64,000 nucleotides of DNA. It comes from Citrobacter braakii. GTDB taxonomy: Bacteria; Pseudomonadota; Gammaproteobacteria; Enterobacterales; Enterobacteriaceae. The position numbers and the translations under genes are program-made. Where the stretch lies: the NCBI RefSeq assembly GCF_002075345.1, contig NZ_NAEW01000001.1, positions 310,001-374,000 on the forward strand, in the 5' to 3' direction. The notes under the pieces were generated by a model that was given only the letters and a program-made list of their open reading frames with translations, was not told the DNA's origin and made no database searches. Of this stretch, positions 38,788-47,753 are shown piece by piece; within the stretch, counting starts at the first letter, position 1; the number at the start of each line of letters is the position of its first letter.

Positions 38788-40251
38788 TTACTCGTCTTTT
38801 TGCCCCGGCTGCTGGCGGCCAAAAATAACTTCCATGCGCGCGCCACCCAGCAGGCTATCGCCTGCAATAATCTGCCCGTCATACTGTTCGGTGATTTCTC
38901 GCGCCACCGCCAGTCCAACGCCTTGCCCTGGTCGTAACGTATCGACACGTTGTCCACGGTCAAACACCACTTCCCGTTTGCTTTGCGGAATACCTGGACC
39001 ATCATCTTCAACCAGAATGTGTAGCTGATCTTCGGACAGATGCGCTGAAATCTCGACAAACTCCAGACAATATTTACATGCGTTATCCAGCACGTTGCCC
39101 ATCACTTCAACAAAATCGTTCTGTTCGCCCACAAAACTGATTTCGGGTGAGATATCGAGATTTATGTTCACGCCTTTACGCTGATACACCTTATTTAGCG
39201 CCGAGGTGAGTTTATCCAGCAACGGCGCGACCGGATGCAGTTCGCGGCTAAGCAGCACGCTGCTGCCACGCATGCTGGCGCGATGCAGGTAATAGCCAAT
39301 CTGCTGGGAAATACGGCTGATTTGTTCCAGCATGATGGGTTCCGCGTCGCTTACGTTCATTTTTTCATTACGCATCGAGCGGAGCGTACTCTGTAATACC
39401 GCCAGCGGTGTTTTCAGGCTATGGGTGAGGTCTGTTAACGTCGTACGGTATTTGTCGTAGCGCTCGCGTTCGCTTTTTAAAAGTCGATTAAGATTGCGGA
39501 CCAGGCTGGTCAGTTCGCGCGTGGTGGCGGGGTTTAACATCTCTCGATGATGTTCCTCAAGCTCACGGACTTCACGCGCCAGCGATTCGATGGGCCGCAG
39601 ACTCCACCAGGCGGCTACCCATAACAGCGGAATGACCAGCAACAGATTGGCGACCAGCACATAAATAAACCAACTCCATACCATATACGAGCGCTTTAGC
39701 TCAATAGGAATGGTATCGACAACCACTATGGTCAACTGTGGCATTCTGGCAGTGGCGGGGTAGACGTTCACGGCGACCGAGTGGGTCATTTCGGCATCGT
39801 CATCATCTTCTCTGACTTCTTTTAGCTGCTGCTGAGCGGAATGATCTTCGCCCAGTAAGGTGCTGGTGGCATCTACATTGGCTTCAATCTCATGAAAACC
39901 GTTCGCTTTTAGCCATTCCGGTTGGATACTGTGCGTCAGCCAGGGAACATTGCGCTGCGCCCACAACAACTCACCGTCTTCGTTATAGATCAGCGACATT
40001 GTTGGGCTTTGCATATCGAGATTCTCGGGCAGCTCGACGTTTATCTTACCGTTCTCCCATTTTGCCAGGGTATAGAACAGGTTACTTTCACCCCGCAGCA
40101 GGCGGAACGTTGTTTTATCAAAGCTGACGCTGTAACCCACCAGGGCAACCATGCCGTAGGCCAGCGAAAGCACCAATACCACGCCCGCGGTTGCCAGTAA
40201 AAAGCGCAACCGCAGTGATAACGGGAATAAATGACGCAATAATTTATTCAT
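38788..40251 (-). CDS. phoQ: PhoQ, sensor kinase for Mg2+, pH and antimicrobial peptides
   Basis: 487 aa. Two helices border a periplasmic PAS-like domain containing the acidic patch REDDDDAEM that binds divalent cations. A HAMP domain follows, then the phosphoacceptor His in LTHSLKTPL, and the ATP-binding N box (DNACKY) and G box ([15 protein letters not shown]). It is very similar to Salmonella PhoQ. Its start overlaps the phoP stop by 4 bp. Confidence 0.97.
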   Translation of the reverse strand: MNKLLRHLFPLSLRLRFLLATAGVVLVLSLAYGMVALVGYSVSFDKTTFRLLRGESNLFYTLAKWENGKINVELPENLDMQSPTMSLIYNEDGELLWAQRNVPWLTHSIQPEWLKANGFHEIEANVDATSTLLGEDHSAQQQLKEVREDDDDAEMTHSVAVNVYPATARMPQLTIVVVDTIPIELKRSYMVWSWFIYVLVANLLLVIPLLWVAAWWSLRPIESLAREVRELEEHHREMLNPATTRELTSLVRNLNRLLKSERERYDKYRTTLTDLTHSLKTPLAVLQSTLRSMRNEKMNVSDAEPIMLEQISRISQQIGYYLHRASMRGSSVLLSRELHPVAPLLDKLTSALNKVYQRKGVNINLDISPEISFVGEQNDFVEVMGNVLDNACKYCLEFVEISAHLSEDQLHILVEDDGPGIPQSKREVVFDRGQRVDTLRPGQGVGLAVAREITEQYDGQIIAGDSLLGGARMEVIFGRQQPGQKDE

Positions 40252-40925
40252 TCGCGCAGTTCAAACAGATATCCCTGGCCACGCACGGTGGTGATGACAT
40301 CATCCGGGTATTGCGCCTGTATTTTTTTACGCAGACGCCCCATCAGAACATCAATGGTGTGGCTTTCACGCAGCTCGGCATCCGGGTAAAGCTGTAACAT
40401 GAGCGAATCTTTACTGACCACTTTGCCGTTATTACGGATAAGTGTTTCCATAATGGTGTATTCGAACGCCGTGAGCTTGATAACTTCATCATTGACGGAT
40501 AACTCGCGTCGAGAGAGGTCCACCTGGAAAGGAGGAAGAGAGATAATCTGCGATGCCAGACCGCTGTTGCGACGCATAAGTGCCTGCATGCGCGCTGCCA
40601 CCTCTTCGATATGAAACGGTTTTGTGACGTAATCGTCGGCTCCGGCGCTGAGTACTTCCACCTTGTCCTGCCAGCCTTCACGCGCGGTTAACACCAGAAT
40701 CGGCAACGAAACCTCATTGCTACGCCAACGGCGGATCAATGACAAACCGTCTTCATCGGGGAGTCCTAAATCAACGATCGCGATATCCGGCAGATGTTCA
40801 TTCAGATAATAGTCCGCTTCCTTCGCATCTTCTGCATCATCCACCTGATGCCCTAAATCCTGTAACTGAACCTTGAGGTGGTGGCGTAATAAAGCATTAT
40901 CCTCGACAACCAGTACGCGCATCAT
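40248..40925 (-). CDS. phoP: PhoP, response regulator of virulence and Mg2+ homeostasis
   Basis: 225 aa, an OmpR-type regulator: acidic pocket EDN, phosphoacceptor Asp in IVDLGLPD, Thr and Lys in LTARE and TKPFH, then a winged-helix DNA-binding domain. The MMRV start matches Salmonella; one extra Glu ends the protein. Its own promoter is the integration site of the prophage: GGGAGAAA and the -10-like CATAAT remain upstream, but the sequence beyond is phage-derived. Confidence 0.97.
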   Translation of the reverse strand: MMRVLVVEDNALLRHHLKVQLQDLGHQVDDAEDAKEADYYLNEHLPDIAIVDLGLPDEDGLSLIRRWRSNEVSLPILVLTAREGWQDKVEVLSAGADDYVTKPFHIEEVAARMQALMRRNSGLASQIISLPPFQVDLSRRELSVNDEVIKLTAFEYTIMETLIRNNGKVVSKDSLMLQLYPDAELRESHTIDVLMGRLRKKIQAQYPDDVITTVRGQGYLFELRE

Positions 40926-40952
40926 CGTTTCTCCCTAAAATAACGGTATAAA

Positions 40953-41000
40953 TAGTTTAACGCTGATTATGTGGATTGAAAGCAGCGCTATGAAATTAAA
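40953..41000. repeat. Left attachment repeat in the phoP promoter
   Basis: The 48 bp here and 59433-59480 are the same at 45 positions. The phoP-proximal part (AACGCTGATTATG) is bacterial promoter sequence and the rest covers the 3' end of the integrase gene. This is the attL-type junction of the prophage. The integrase TAA stop lies inside it. Confidence 0.75.
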
Positions 41001-42285
41001 TAACTTTTCTCATGCTCCCCTGCCCGTGGGGGCGTCCTGGGGGCAGTGCTGTTGGCATCTGATTGTTCAGCATGTTGACCTGATCCTGGTTCATGTCGCC
41101 AATCCACTTGGAGTAAACCTCGTACACCATTCGCGCATCTTCATGTCCCATCTGACTCGCTATGAATGACGGGTTCGCTCCGGCCATCAACGTCCAGCAT
41201 GCATAGGTATGCCGTGACTGATAAGGATTCCTTTCGCGGATATTGGCAAGTTTAGTGCCTCGCTTCCAGCCATAGGCAATCGAGTTCTTGGAGAAGTAAC
41301 TGCCTTTCTTGGACGAATATGCTGTCGGTGAAAAAACGAAACGAAGAGATTGCTGCTCAGTTTTTCCGATCTCCCGATGGTGAAATCGAATTTCTTGCTT
41401 CGGATTAGCGCCGGTGATTTCGTATTGTTCCTTCAGTGCATCCAAAGCGGGTCTAAGCAACGTTATCGTCCTTATTCCGGCATCTGTCTTAGGAGGTACA
41501 AATACTCGCTTATTCGTCAAACTTCTGGATACGTGGATTTCACCTTTTACCAAATCAATATCTTCCCATGCCAGGGCGCATATCTCGCCCGGCCTCATCC
41601 CCGTATGTACGGCAACAATGATGATTAATGCCTGGCTACGGGGAAGGGCGGTTATCAGTGCCTGGTACTCATGAAGTAAAAGTGGGTCGGGATCATTTTT
41701 AGATAACTTGAGTCGCGACACTCCTTCATAAGGAGTATGCAATATAAACTGGCTTCGGTTCGCGAGCTTAAGCATTTCTGATAAAACTGCCATCTGTTTA
41801 TTGACTGTTGAGGGCGCGCGGCCCTGCCTGGCCAGATTCGGCATTGCCGGGTTAATAATTGTCCCGGTCAATAACTCCTTTCGGTAATGCAAAATGTCGG
41901 CATGCTCAATATCTACCAGACGGGTATTTTCTCCGATTACACGCAGTAACGTATTTACGACCGAAGTAAGCGATAGCAGTGTTGCACCTGATACCTCTAA
42001 GGCTTTGGTGTCTGTAAAAAAAACACTCAGTTCTTTAAACGTGGTGATTTTTTTGGTTGTGATGAACTTCTTAAGCGCCTTGGATTCCGGGAAACGTTCC
42101 GCATAGTCGAACTTACCGAGCTGTATTTCACTTGTTATGAGCGCGCGAAGATTTCCAGCTTTTTTGATGTTGCTGCTGTTCACCGTCCAGCCCCGAAGGA
42201 CTTCGCGGCAACGTTTGCCGCGATAGGTAAATGTGATCCGTATTTTTCCGTTATGCAGCTCAACGCCGGTTGGAAAGTCCATCAT
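40996..42285 (-). CDS. Phage integrase (tyrosine recombinase)
   Basis: 429 aa. An N-terminal arm-binding domain (ITFTYRGKRCREVLRGW), a core-binding region, and a catalytic domain with Arg in HTGMRPGEICAL, Lys, Arg/His in YQSRHTYACW, His in MGHED, and the Tyr nucleophile in VYEVYSKW are all present, so it should be active. The stop codon lies in the attachment repeat. It overlaps the upstream frame by 4 bp. A decayed sister copy lies at 59476-60165. Confidence 0.9.
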   Translation of the reverse strand: MMDFPTGVELHNGKIRITFTYRGKRCREVLRGWTVNSSNIKKAGNLRALITSEIQLGKFDYAERFPESKALKKFITTKKITTFKELSVFFTDTKALEVSGATLLSLTSVVNTLLRVIGENTRLVDIEHADILHYRKELLTGTIINPAMPNLARQGRAPSTVNKQMAVLSEMLKLANRSQFILHTPYEGVSRLKLSKNDPDPLLLHEYQALITALPRSQALIIIVAVHTGMRPGEICALAWEDIDLVKGEIHVSRSLTNKRVFVPPKTDAGIRTITLLRPALDALKEQYEITGANPKQEIRFHHREIGKTEQQSLRFVFSPTAYSSKKGSYFSKNSIAYGWKRGTKLANIRERNPYQSRHTYACWTLMAGANPSFIASQMGHEDARMVYEVYSKWIGDMNQDQVNMLNNQMPTALPPGRPHGQGSMRKVI

Positions 42286-42497
42286 GCTTCCTGTACTAAT
42301 TGGTTAATCTTTGGATAGTTGTACCAAAGCAGACCTTTAGAATTGTCAGTTTCCCCGAGAGCTGTCAGATGTTTGAAATGCACGCCTTCGATCCACAAAT
42401 TCAACCGATAACTTTTAATTTGTCTTTCAGACAAGCCGGTCTTTTCTGTTAGTCGCGCTTCAACCATCCACTCTTCGCTGAAAATGAGTTGCGACAT
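42282..42497 (-). CDS. Excisionase-like protein
   Basis: 71 aa from ATG 42497 (MSQLIFSEEWMVEARLTEKTGL), preceded by GGAG; the frame open to 42560 is unsupported. It has a winged-helix Xis appearance: TEKTGLSERQIKSYRLNLWI, HFKHL, WYNYPKINQLVQ. It overlaps the integrase start by 4 bp, the usual xis-int coupling. It would steer the integrase towards excision. Confidence 0.75.
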   Translation of the reverse strand: MSQLIFSEEWMVEARLTEKTGLSERQIKSYRLNLWIEGVHFKHLTALGETDNSKGLLWYNYPKINQLVQEA

Positions 42498-42556
42498 ACA
42501 TAACTCCGATGCCGCCAGCCACAACAGTACATGCTGCAGCTGGCGAATATTGATAA

Positions 42557-42784
42557 TCAAAAATCAGTAGTTGGTTTTGCCTTTCGTTTTTGGCACTGTT
42601 TTTTCTTGGGTTTCATGCTCGGCTGTATAGCGCGCTGACGAACTGGTAGCCGCGTGAAAACATGTTCACTTATGCGCCTGCGTTCTCCCATTCGCCATAA
42701 ATGCCAGGACGTCCAGTCACATCCATCATCACAGATGTGCAGAGAACGGATCAGGGCTTTATCGCCGGTTAAATTCTCTGTCAC
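42557..42784 (-). CDS. Small basic phage protein (75 aa)
   Basis: 75 aa, with three Cys/His-like residues early (HICDDGCDW) and a very basic tail (KPKKKQCQKRKAKP). It lies between xis and the RecE-like gene and shares ATGA with the latter, so it belongs to the leftward early operon. I do not recognise a function. Confidence 0.5.
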   Translation of the reverse strand: MTENLTGDKALIRSLHICDDGCDWTSWHLWRMGERRRISEHVFTRLPVRQRAIQPSMKPKKKQCQKRKAKPTTDF

Positions 42785-44598
42785 TGTTCCGCCTCCGCAC
42801 TTATAACCCCTGCGGCCAACGCTGCGGCCATGTGCGGCAATTCGTCAAAATCGCCGCGGTATGCCGGGTTTGCACACATCCCTTGCAGCGCTGCGAGCGT
42901 CAGTTGCTGGCGATAGGTGAGGGTGGTAAACGGTTCGCCATTTGTGAAATTGCTACCCGGTGCGGAAACAGTCAGTTCTGGTTCTTTCTTCGGTTTGGCG
43001 GTGACAGCTGGTGGATCCATCACTATGGGTTTTGGTGGCTCTGGTCGGCGATATTCTACTATCGCATCGAGGGCGATCTTCTGACGCGAGGCAGCATCAT
43101 CAGACCAGCTATCAAGAATTGTCGTTGCGACATCGTGAACTTCTTCGTCGCTGAAATTGGGCGACAGACAAAATTCAGTGGTGGCAATATCGATGATCAG
43201 CAGAGGAAGAATGTCAGCGATAATATGACCGGTACATGCCACAACGCCTTCCGCTTCTTCCTTGCCCATAATGTCAGTACGTCCCGAAAGCAGGTCGTTC
43301 AGCGCGTGGGCTATCTCAATTTCATGATCATCCAGAAGTGGGCGATCGTCTTCCTGTTCGGTAACTTCCGTTTTTTCACTCTCATTTGAGGCGCTATTGG
43401 CAAATGCTGCATCCAGCTCCCTGTCGAGTTCTGCAGCGTGAGCCGGGCAGACTGCTGGTGGTAAATTTTCGTCCTGTAACGTCTGTTCGGTTTTACTATC
43501 AGATTTTGCTCCATCATTTTTTTGTGGCAGCGGGGCAGACGTACGGCCGCAGGCAATATCAATGACCAGTTGTGGTGGATTAACGCAGTCAAAACCCGCA
43601 ATGCAGCTATCGATGTATTGGCGAAGTTCTCCAGGGTAAATATGAAGTTTTTCATCAGCGGTTTTGATGATGGCCACGATGGCCGCCGGGTGATAATCAT
43701 GAATACCCGGTGTACGTGAAAATGGCGCACACCAGTCATCAATCTCTACATCTTTACTGCACAGCATGGTATTGATCCGCATTTCAATGCCAACAGGAGG
43801 GTTGCACACGTCGAAATCCATGGATCGGGATAATTTTCCCATGGCTGTGCGATAGCGCAGTCTGGTAGCAAGTTCGTTCATGGTCGGCTTGTCACTGCTC
43901 GTGGTGCCAGTCTGAACACACTTTACTGGCTCGCGTTTATCGGGCGGGGTATCAGCCCATTGGGTAAACAGGTTTTTATAGTCTGGCCATTTAGCATTGT
44001 CGCGCGCCTTCTGACGCACCCAGGCCAGGCATTCGGTCTGTTTTTCAGGAAGCATGGCAAGAATGCGGGGTTCTTTGGCAAGACCCTCTGCCTGTTCGCG
44101 TAAAGGGCTAAATTCATCATCATTCAGCATGTCGATTAACTGGCCATACTGAGAAGGGGTGATTTTCTCAATGGCACCAAACACCGCAAGGCAGTATGCG
44201 CGGGCCAGCACATCCAGCTCTTTCACCGGTTTCATTTTTTCTTCTGTCGCGTCAGCATTAAGTTGTTCATTTCCGCCAGCAAGCTCTGGCTCAACTATGA
44301 TGCGCTCTGGTTCGCCTTTCTCAGCATTCCAGACAATTTCACCAGTGAAAAGGTCGGTATAGAACTGCCCTTCAACAGTGCAGAACATTCCTTCCTCTAC
44401 TTCCCATACCTTGGGAGCAAAATAATCATCAGCATAATCTGGCGCGAACTGTATAAAATCCGCATGCAGTAATGTTTTTGCTATTGTTTTATTCTTGGCT
44501 TGTTTCAAAGCAACATAAACCGGAAGCGAACTATCTTTTTCAAGTGCGCTTTTTTTCGGTTCGAATCTCCCGCCAAATTTTTTTAATCCAATTGTCAT
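42781..44598 (-). CDS. RecE-like (exonuclease VIII N-terminal part) protein without nuclease domain
   Basis: 605 aa from ATG 44598 (MTIGLKKFGGRFEPKK), with GAGGT upstream. Residues about 235-365 (ATRLRYRTAMGKLSRSMDFDV ... PQLVIDIACGRTSAPLPQ) match the N-terminal half of Rac RecE. The C-terminal nuclease domain, with its metal ligands and QxxY motif, is absent; instead the protein ends with an unrelated tail (TYRQQLTLAALQGMCANPAY). It is one uninterrupted frame, so this is either a natural short family member or an old fusion. The role is presumably in phage recombination or early-region function. Confidence 0.7.
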   Translation of the reverse strand: MTIGLKKFGGRFEPKKSALEKDSSLPVYVALKQAKNKTIAKTLLHADFIQFAPDYADDYFAPKVWEVEEGMFCTVEGQFYTDLFTGEIVWNAEKGEPERIIVEPELAGGNEQLNADATEEKMKPVKELDVLARAYCLAVFGAIEKITPSQYGQLIDMLNDDEFSPLREQAEGLAKEPRILAMLPEKQTECLAWVRQKARDNAKWPDYKNLFTQWADTPPDKREPVKCVQTGTTSSDKPTMNELATRLRYRTAMGKLSRSMDFDVCNPPVGIEMRINTMLCSKDVEIDDWCAPFSRTPGIHDYHPAAIVAIIKTADEKLHIYPGELRQYIDSCIAGFDCVNPPQLVIDIACGRTSAPLPQKNDGAKSDSKTEQTLQDENLPPAVCPAHAAELDRELDAAFANSASNESEKTEVTEQEDDRPLLDDHEIEIAHALNDLLSGRTDIMGKEEAEGVVACTGHIIADILPLLIIDIATTEFCLSPNFSDEEVHDVATTILDSWSDDAASRQKIALDAIVEYRRPEPPKPIVMDPPAVTAKPKKEPELTVSAPGSNFTNGEPFTTLTYRQQLTLAALQGMCANPAYRGDFDELPHMAAALAAGVISAEAEQ

Positions 44599-44605
44599 AA
44601 TAACC

Positions 44606-44806
44606 TCAATAATATTTATGTGAATGGCGTGCATTGCTTCTGCTTAAATTACAGCGCCGTGGTTCATGAATTTGTTTGTAGGAGATAGCATGCTCAAGGC
44701 TACAGAAATAAGCAGTGACCACTCTCTTATTCATTCTTTTTGTTGATTTATACATGGAGTCATCAGAACTCCATTTTTTGCAATACGGACAGCACTCAAG
44801 TGTCAC
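44606..44806 (-). CDS. Small Cys-rich phage protein
   Basis: 66 aa from GTG 44806, which has the strong GGGAGGG ribosome binding site. CPYCKKW and FCSLEH could bind zinc, giving a zinc-finger-like fold. It precedes the RecE-like gene by 7 bp in the leftward operon. Family unknown. Confidence 0.6.
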   Translation of the reverse strand: MTLECCPYCKKWSSDDSMYKSTKRMNKRVVTAYFCSLEHAISYKQIHEPRRCNLSRSNARHSHKYY

Positions 44807-44931
44807 TTACCCTCCCTGCATGGCTGGCTATGACAGGGCCATCATTGATTGATATAGTTAGCCCTGCCAGTTAAGGCATAAATAAAAAATCTCTTAATTG
44901 TTTGAAGTTATCGAAGGGGGTAAATAAAAGT

Positions 44932-45123
44932 TCAGCGTAAAAACTCGCTAATATTAACCCTCTGGTCGTTAACTATTTTTGTCATTACTTTGATGAAACA
45001 CATATCCAGCACCGCTTCATCTTTGTATTTCTGAACTCCGGTTATATCAGCTACAGCCTTTTTATATTCAGCTTCAGCTGTACGTTGGGCAATATCTTCG
45101 CTGGTAAATTTAACCATTGGCAC
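44932..45123 (-). CDS. Small phage early protein (63 aa)
   Basis: 63 aa from GTG 45123, or ATG 45117, with AGGA upstream. Predicted helical (SEDIAQRTAEAEYKKAVADI). It overlaps the upstream 64-aa frame by 14 bp, so it is translationally coupled. No known function. Confidence 0.55.
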   Translation of the reverse strand: MPMVKFTSEDIAQRTAEAEYKKAVADITGVQKYKDEAVLDMCFIKVMTKIVNDQRVNISEFLR

Positions 45124-45304
45124 GCACCATCCTGAGTAAAGATTCTGTGTGATCGAGAGCTGCCTTCTGTTGTTCGTACAGTGTCTCGAGTTCAGCTGTA
45201 AGGCGGTCGCGAAAAGCAGGAACGCTTAACTGGTAAATAAAATTATTAACTGAGCTTTCCACATCAGGATCCCCGTCCGGTATAACTGGCTGTGAATTTT
45301 TCAT
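45110..45304 (-). CDS. Small phage early protein (64 aa)
   Basis: 64 aa from ATG 45304 (MKNSQPVIPDGDPDVES), with GGAGGG upstream; longer starts are rejected. It is helical in its second half (RDRLTAELETLYEQQKAAL). It is probably the first translated gene of the leftward operon. No family recognised. Confidence 0.55.
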   Translation of the reverse strand: MKNSQPVIPDGDPDVESSVNNFIYQLSVPAFRDRLTAELETLYEQQKAALDHTESLLRMVRANG

Positions 45305-45381
45305 AAACCCTCCGGTAAAAAAGGTGCCCATCGTGGAAGATGGGCAAAGACCACGCGGCACACACAGCAATTAATCACATC

Positions 45382-45448
45382 TGCAAGTGCACTCCGCCTG
45401 TTTCATACCTGTCACCCAACTGGTAAGTGAAGGAGTGCGCTTGCATGT
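45382..45448. repeat. Long inverted repeat in the leftward leader
   Basis: TGCAAGTGCACTCC and GGAGTGCGCTTGCA form a 14-bp stem with one non-Watson-Crick position and a loop of about 40 nt. It lies in the leader between the CI-type gene and the first leftward gene, so it could be an antitermination or attenuator structure, or a small RNA. Confidence 0.5.
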
Positions 45449-45900
45449 TGTTCCCTGAAAAAGCTGGCGGTGGCCGGATACATACGGGAAAACACCGGAC
45501 CGCCAGAACAGGGTTCTACTTCTTATTGCTTTGGCCTGCTTTTAACCACATCAGGCGCGGTGGTAGGTATCTTCGGGCGGGGGCCAGTGACCAGCTGGCA
45601 TCCCTACGGTACTTTTCGCCGACAACCGCGGGTTAGACGGTTCCGTTTCGTTGGATAGAGCTGTCGATGCTGGTAGTCACTCCAGCCCGTAACCCCTCCC
45701 GAAGACACCTGTTTTGCGTTAAATCTTCCAATCTGTTTTCCCCTGTATCGCCAGGGTAAGCGGAACATTTTGATTCTGAGTAATCACTGCGTGTGGTTAC
45801 TTGATGGAATAAGGTTAAGATTACTAACCAAGTTTGGCAAGTTATTTTTGGTGATAAAACTCAACAAAAGAGGTGTAAGAAGATAACTTACTGAAAAAGG
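45449..45900. other. Leader region between the early leftward genes and the repressor
   Basis: About 450 bases without a convincing gene; the plus-strand frames here have no support. It should contain the leftward promoter and leader RNA. The operator-like repeat at 45858 lies at its right end. Confidence 0.4.
45858..45874. promoter_or_regulatory. Candidate left operator (repeat of the cro-side motif)
   Basis: AACTCAACAAAAGAGGT differs by one base from AACTCAACAAACGAGGT at 46368-46384. The two copies flank the repressor gene on either side, where OL and OR would lie in a lambdoid switch. Confidence 0.45.
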
Positions 45901-46308
45901 TTATTTTTTTTCTGTTCGTTTGCGGGCTTTTAGGAGTTCTTCGAAGAGCTGGTTGAAGTTTTCAACTCGAGCCCGGAGATTTTGGATTTGAGCTTGTTGC
46001 TCTGATTCTGGCAAAGAGCGATAGAGATCAAGCATCTCTTGTTCATCAACGCTTAAAGTTCTCTGCTCTTCAATTGAGACTGGTTCTGCAGGAGTCTGGT
46101 CTTCATCACCAAACAAAATCCAAGTAGGGCTGCACTGGAGCACCTTAGCAAGTGCATGCAGGTTCTTACCTGAAGGCTCAGTATTGTCACTTTCCCATAG
46201 CGAAATAGTGGCGTGAGATATCCCGAGAGCTTTTCCAAGATCTCGCTGCGTTAACCCAACATCTTTGCGTCGACGTAACACTCGACGGCCTAAAGTTTCA
46301 CTATTCAT
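45901..46308 (-). CDS. CI-type phage repressor, short form
   Basis: 135 aa with an N-terminal helix-turn-helix (RRKDVGLTQRDLGKALGISHATISLWES) and a helical C terminus (DEQEMLDLYRSLPESEQQAQ). It lacks the LexA-like self-cleavage domain, so it may be inactivated by an antirepressor rather than by RecA, as in Gifsy-type phages. It is divergent from the cro-like gene. A regular ATG start at 46308. Confidence 0.85.
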   Translation of the reverse strand: MNSETLGRRVLRRRKDVGLTQRDLGKALGISHATISLWESDNTEPSGKNLHALAKVLQCSPTWILFGDEDQTPAEPVSIEEQRTLSVDEQEMLDLYRSLPESEQQAQIQNLRARVENFNQLFEELLKARKRTEKK

Positions 46309-46367
46309 GTTTAGATATCTTAATTCTTCTTGACTAAAGAATTCTCACCAAATAACCTTGTTAAATA

Positions 46368-46384
46368 AACTCAACAAACGAGGT
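46368..46384. promoter_or_regulatory. Candidate right operator before the cro-like gene
   Basis: AACTCAACAAACGAGGT lies just before the cro start and overlaps its ribosome binding site. Around it is the inverted repeat TTGTT...AACAA. See the matching copy at 45858. Confidence 0.45.
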
Positions 46385-46390
46385 TGCTTA

Positions 46391-46630
46391 ATGTACAAAA
46401 TTGATGCCGTGAAATTCTTCGGCACAAACACTCAAGTGGCACATGCTGCTGGCGTCGACCGCTCTGCTGTCAGTCAGTGGAAAGAACTTGTTCCCGAGCG
46501 CTGTGCTCAGCGTCTCGCAGATGCCTCAAATGGTGCTCTCCATTACGACAAAGACGTTTATGACCGTTACCGCCAGGCTAAACGCCTTGGTAAACAGAAT
46601 ACCTGCACAACCAAGAAGGAATCTGATTGA
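46391..46630 (+). CDS. Cro-like phage regulator
   Basis: 79 aa from ATG 46391 (MYKIDAVKFFGTNTQVAHAAG), with GAGGTT upstream. Its short helix-turn-helix (VAHAAGVDRSAVSQWKELVPE) is typical of Cro/YdaS-type proteins. It is divergent from the CI-type repressor and its stop codon overlaps the next start by one base. It should favour early lytic transcription. Confidence 0.8.
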   Translation: MYKIDAVKFFGTNTQVAHAAGVDRSAVSQWKELVPERCAQRLADASNGALHYDKDVYDRYRQAKRLGKQNTCTTKKESD

Positions 46631-47106
46631 TGAAAATCAACGAGATTAAATTGCTGGCCCTCGAGCTTGAAGAGTGGGCGGTGAAGGATGGCAGGAAAGG
46701 GGGCTGGAAAAAGATAGTCCCGCTGATTACAACGCATCACTACGGTGATTTGCTGGACAGCCTGGCGGATATCGTCGACCCGTCAGAGTATGCGCGCCGC
46801 CTGCATAACAACACGCAGATCATCCAGCGGGCATTTCGAAATGACACGCCGAATTATCGTGGTCAGGCAGCTGCGCTGGCGCCAGCAATCAGAGCTGCGA
46901 TGGATGCAGAGCTGGCTGGTCAGCATGACTTACATAACCTGGTGGCCATTGCGAACCGCGAGTGCATCGAGGCGACCAGTGCGGTGCTGACTGGTAAGCC
47001 AATGCAGGTAATCCGCAAAGAAACGGCAGAGGCAATACAGGCGCTGGCCGATCTCATTCCCGGCGTCAGCATCCAGTTCAACCATATTGGTCCGCGTGTG
47101 GCGTAA
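46630..47106 (+). CDS. Phage early regulator, CII/YdaT-like (uncertain)
   Basis: 158 aa from ATG 46630. Helical throughout (LLALELEEWAVKDGRKGGWKK, YARRLHNNTQIIQRAF), and its position directly after the cro-like gene is that of CII- or YdaT-type proteins. I do not recognise clear residues proving either. It is coupled to cro by a TGATG overlap. Confidence 0.5.
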   Translation: MKINEIKLLALELEEWAVKDGRKGGWKKIVPLITTHHYGDLLDSLADIVDPSEYARRLHNNTQIIQRAFRNDTPNYRGQAAALAPAIRAAMDAELAGQHDLHNLVAIANRECIEATSAVLTGKPMQVIRKETAEAIQALADLIPGVSIQFNHIGPRVA

Positions 47107-47118
47107 CAGGAGGCTCTC

Positions 47119-47295
47119 ATGCTTGCCCAGGAATTAGTAGACCGCATGAAAAATGCGATGAAGCACAAAGTACCGGCGGAGACAGTCGATCGCAGCGCTG
47201 AACTGATTCCGGGGATGAAATACCGCAACGAACGCGGACGCATGGTGACGGTAAGAGGGATTCCGTGGGCAGCAGGCGATGAACAGGGCACATAG
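47119..47295 (+). CDS. Small phage protein (58 aa)
   Basis: 58 aa from ATG 47119 (MLAQELVDRMKNAMKHKVPA), with AGGAGG directly upstream. It is basic with the end GMKYRNERGRMVTVRGIPW. It overlaps the next gene by 17 bp. Family unknown; phage early region by position. Confidence 0.65.
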   Translation: MLAQELVDRMKNAMKHKVPAETVDRSAELIPGMKYRNERGRMVTVRGIPWAAGDEQGT

Positions 47296-47584
47296 CATTC
47301 TCTGGCCACAGTCACCTGCCAGTGTAATTGACGAAGCCCTGCATAATGATGATGTCGATTTTGTTGAGCAATGCGTACTGCAGGCGCTGGATATTAATGA
47401 TCCGGTTTATGTGGTCGGTCTTCAGTATTACACCACCCGAAAAAAAATCTCAGACATAACCCGGGAGTTGCAGGCGATTGCGCCATGGTTAACTGATGGG
47501 GAGGCGAGAAAGCGCGTGCGCTGGTGCCTGGAAATATTCAGAGCAAAGGTCTTTTTGGAAGCACGCAAACTGTTATCTGAATAG
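47279..47584 (+). CDS. Phage early protein (101 aa)
   Basis: 101 aa from ATG 47279. HNDDVDFVEQCVLQALDIND and the end IFRAKVFLEARKLLSE suggest a small helical protein. It is the last gene of the rightward early block; no replication initiator (O/P or DnaC-like) follows, showing that the replication module has been lost. Confidence 0.6.
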   Translation: MNRAHSILWPQSPASVIDEALHNDDVDFVEQCVLQALDINDPVYVVGLQYYTTRKKISDITRELQAIAPWLTDGEARKRVRWCLEIFRAKVFLEARKLLSE

Positions 47585-47730
47585 ACTCACTGAAATCATT
47601 TTTTAGCTATTGATGCTATTTTTTGATAATGGTGTTGAAAACGGGCCAGAAAATCAGATAATTTATTCATGCTTGGCAGAGCTACGCCACTATGGCAGCG
47701 ACAAAAAGCGAACAATTTGAACATAACGAG

Positions 47731-47753
47731 AACCCCGCCACAGCGGGGTTTTT
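47731..47753 (+). terminator. Phage terminator
   Basis: AACCCCGC / GCGGGGTT with a CACA loop, then TTTTT. It lies in a stretch that reads like the start of many phage small proteins (ENPATAGFLVSGDTTGVFARC), probably a vestigial reading frame. Confidence 0.7.

Noticed and set aside
45427..45658. Plus-strand frames of 62-69 aa in the leader region
   Set aside because: They overlap the inverted repeat and each other, with no ribosome binding site or similarity that I can recognise.
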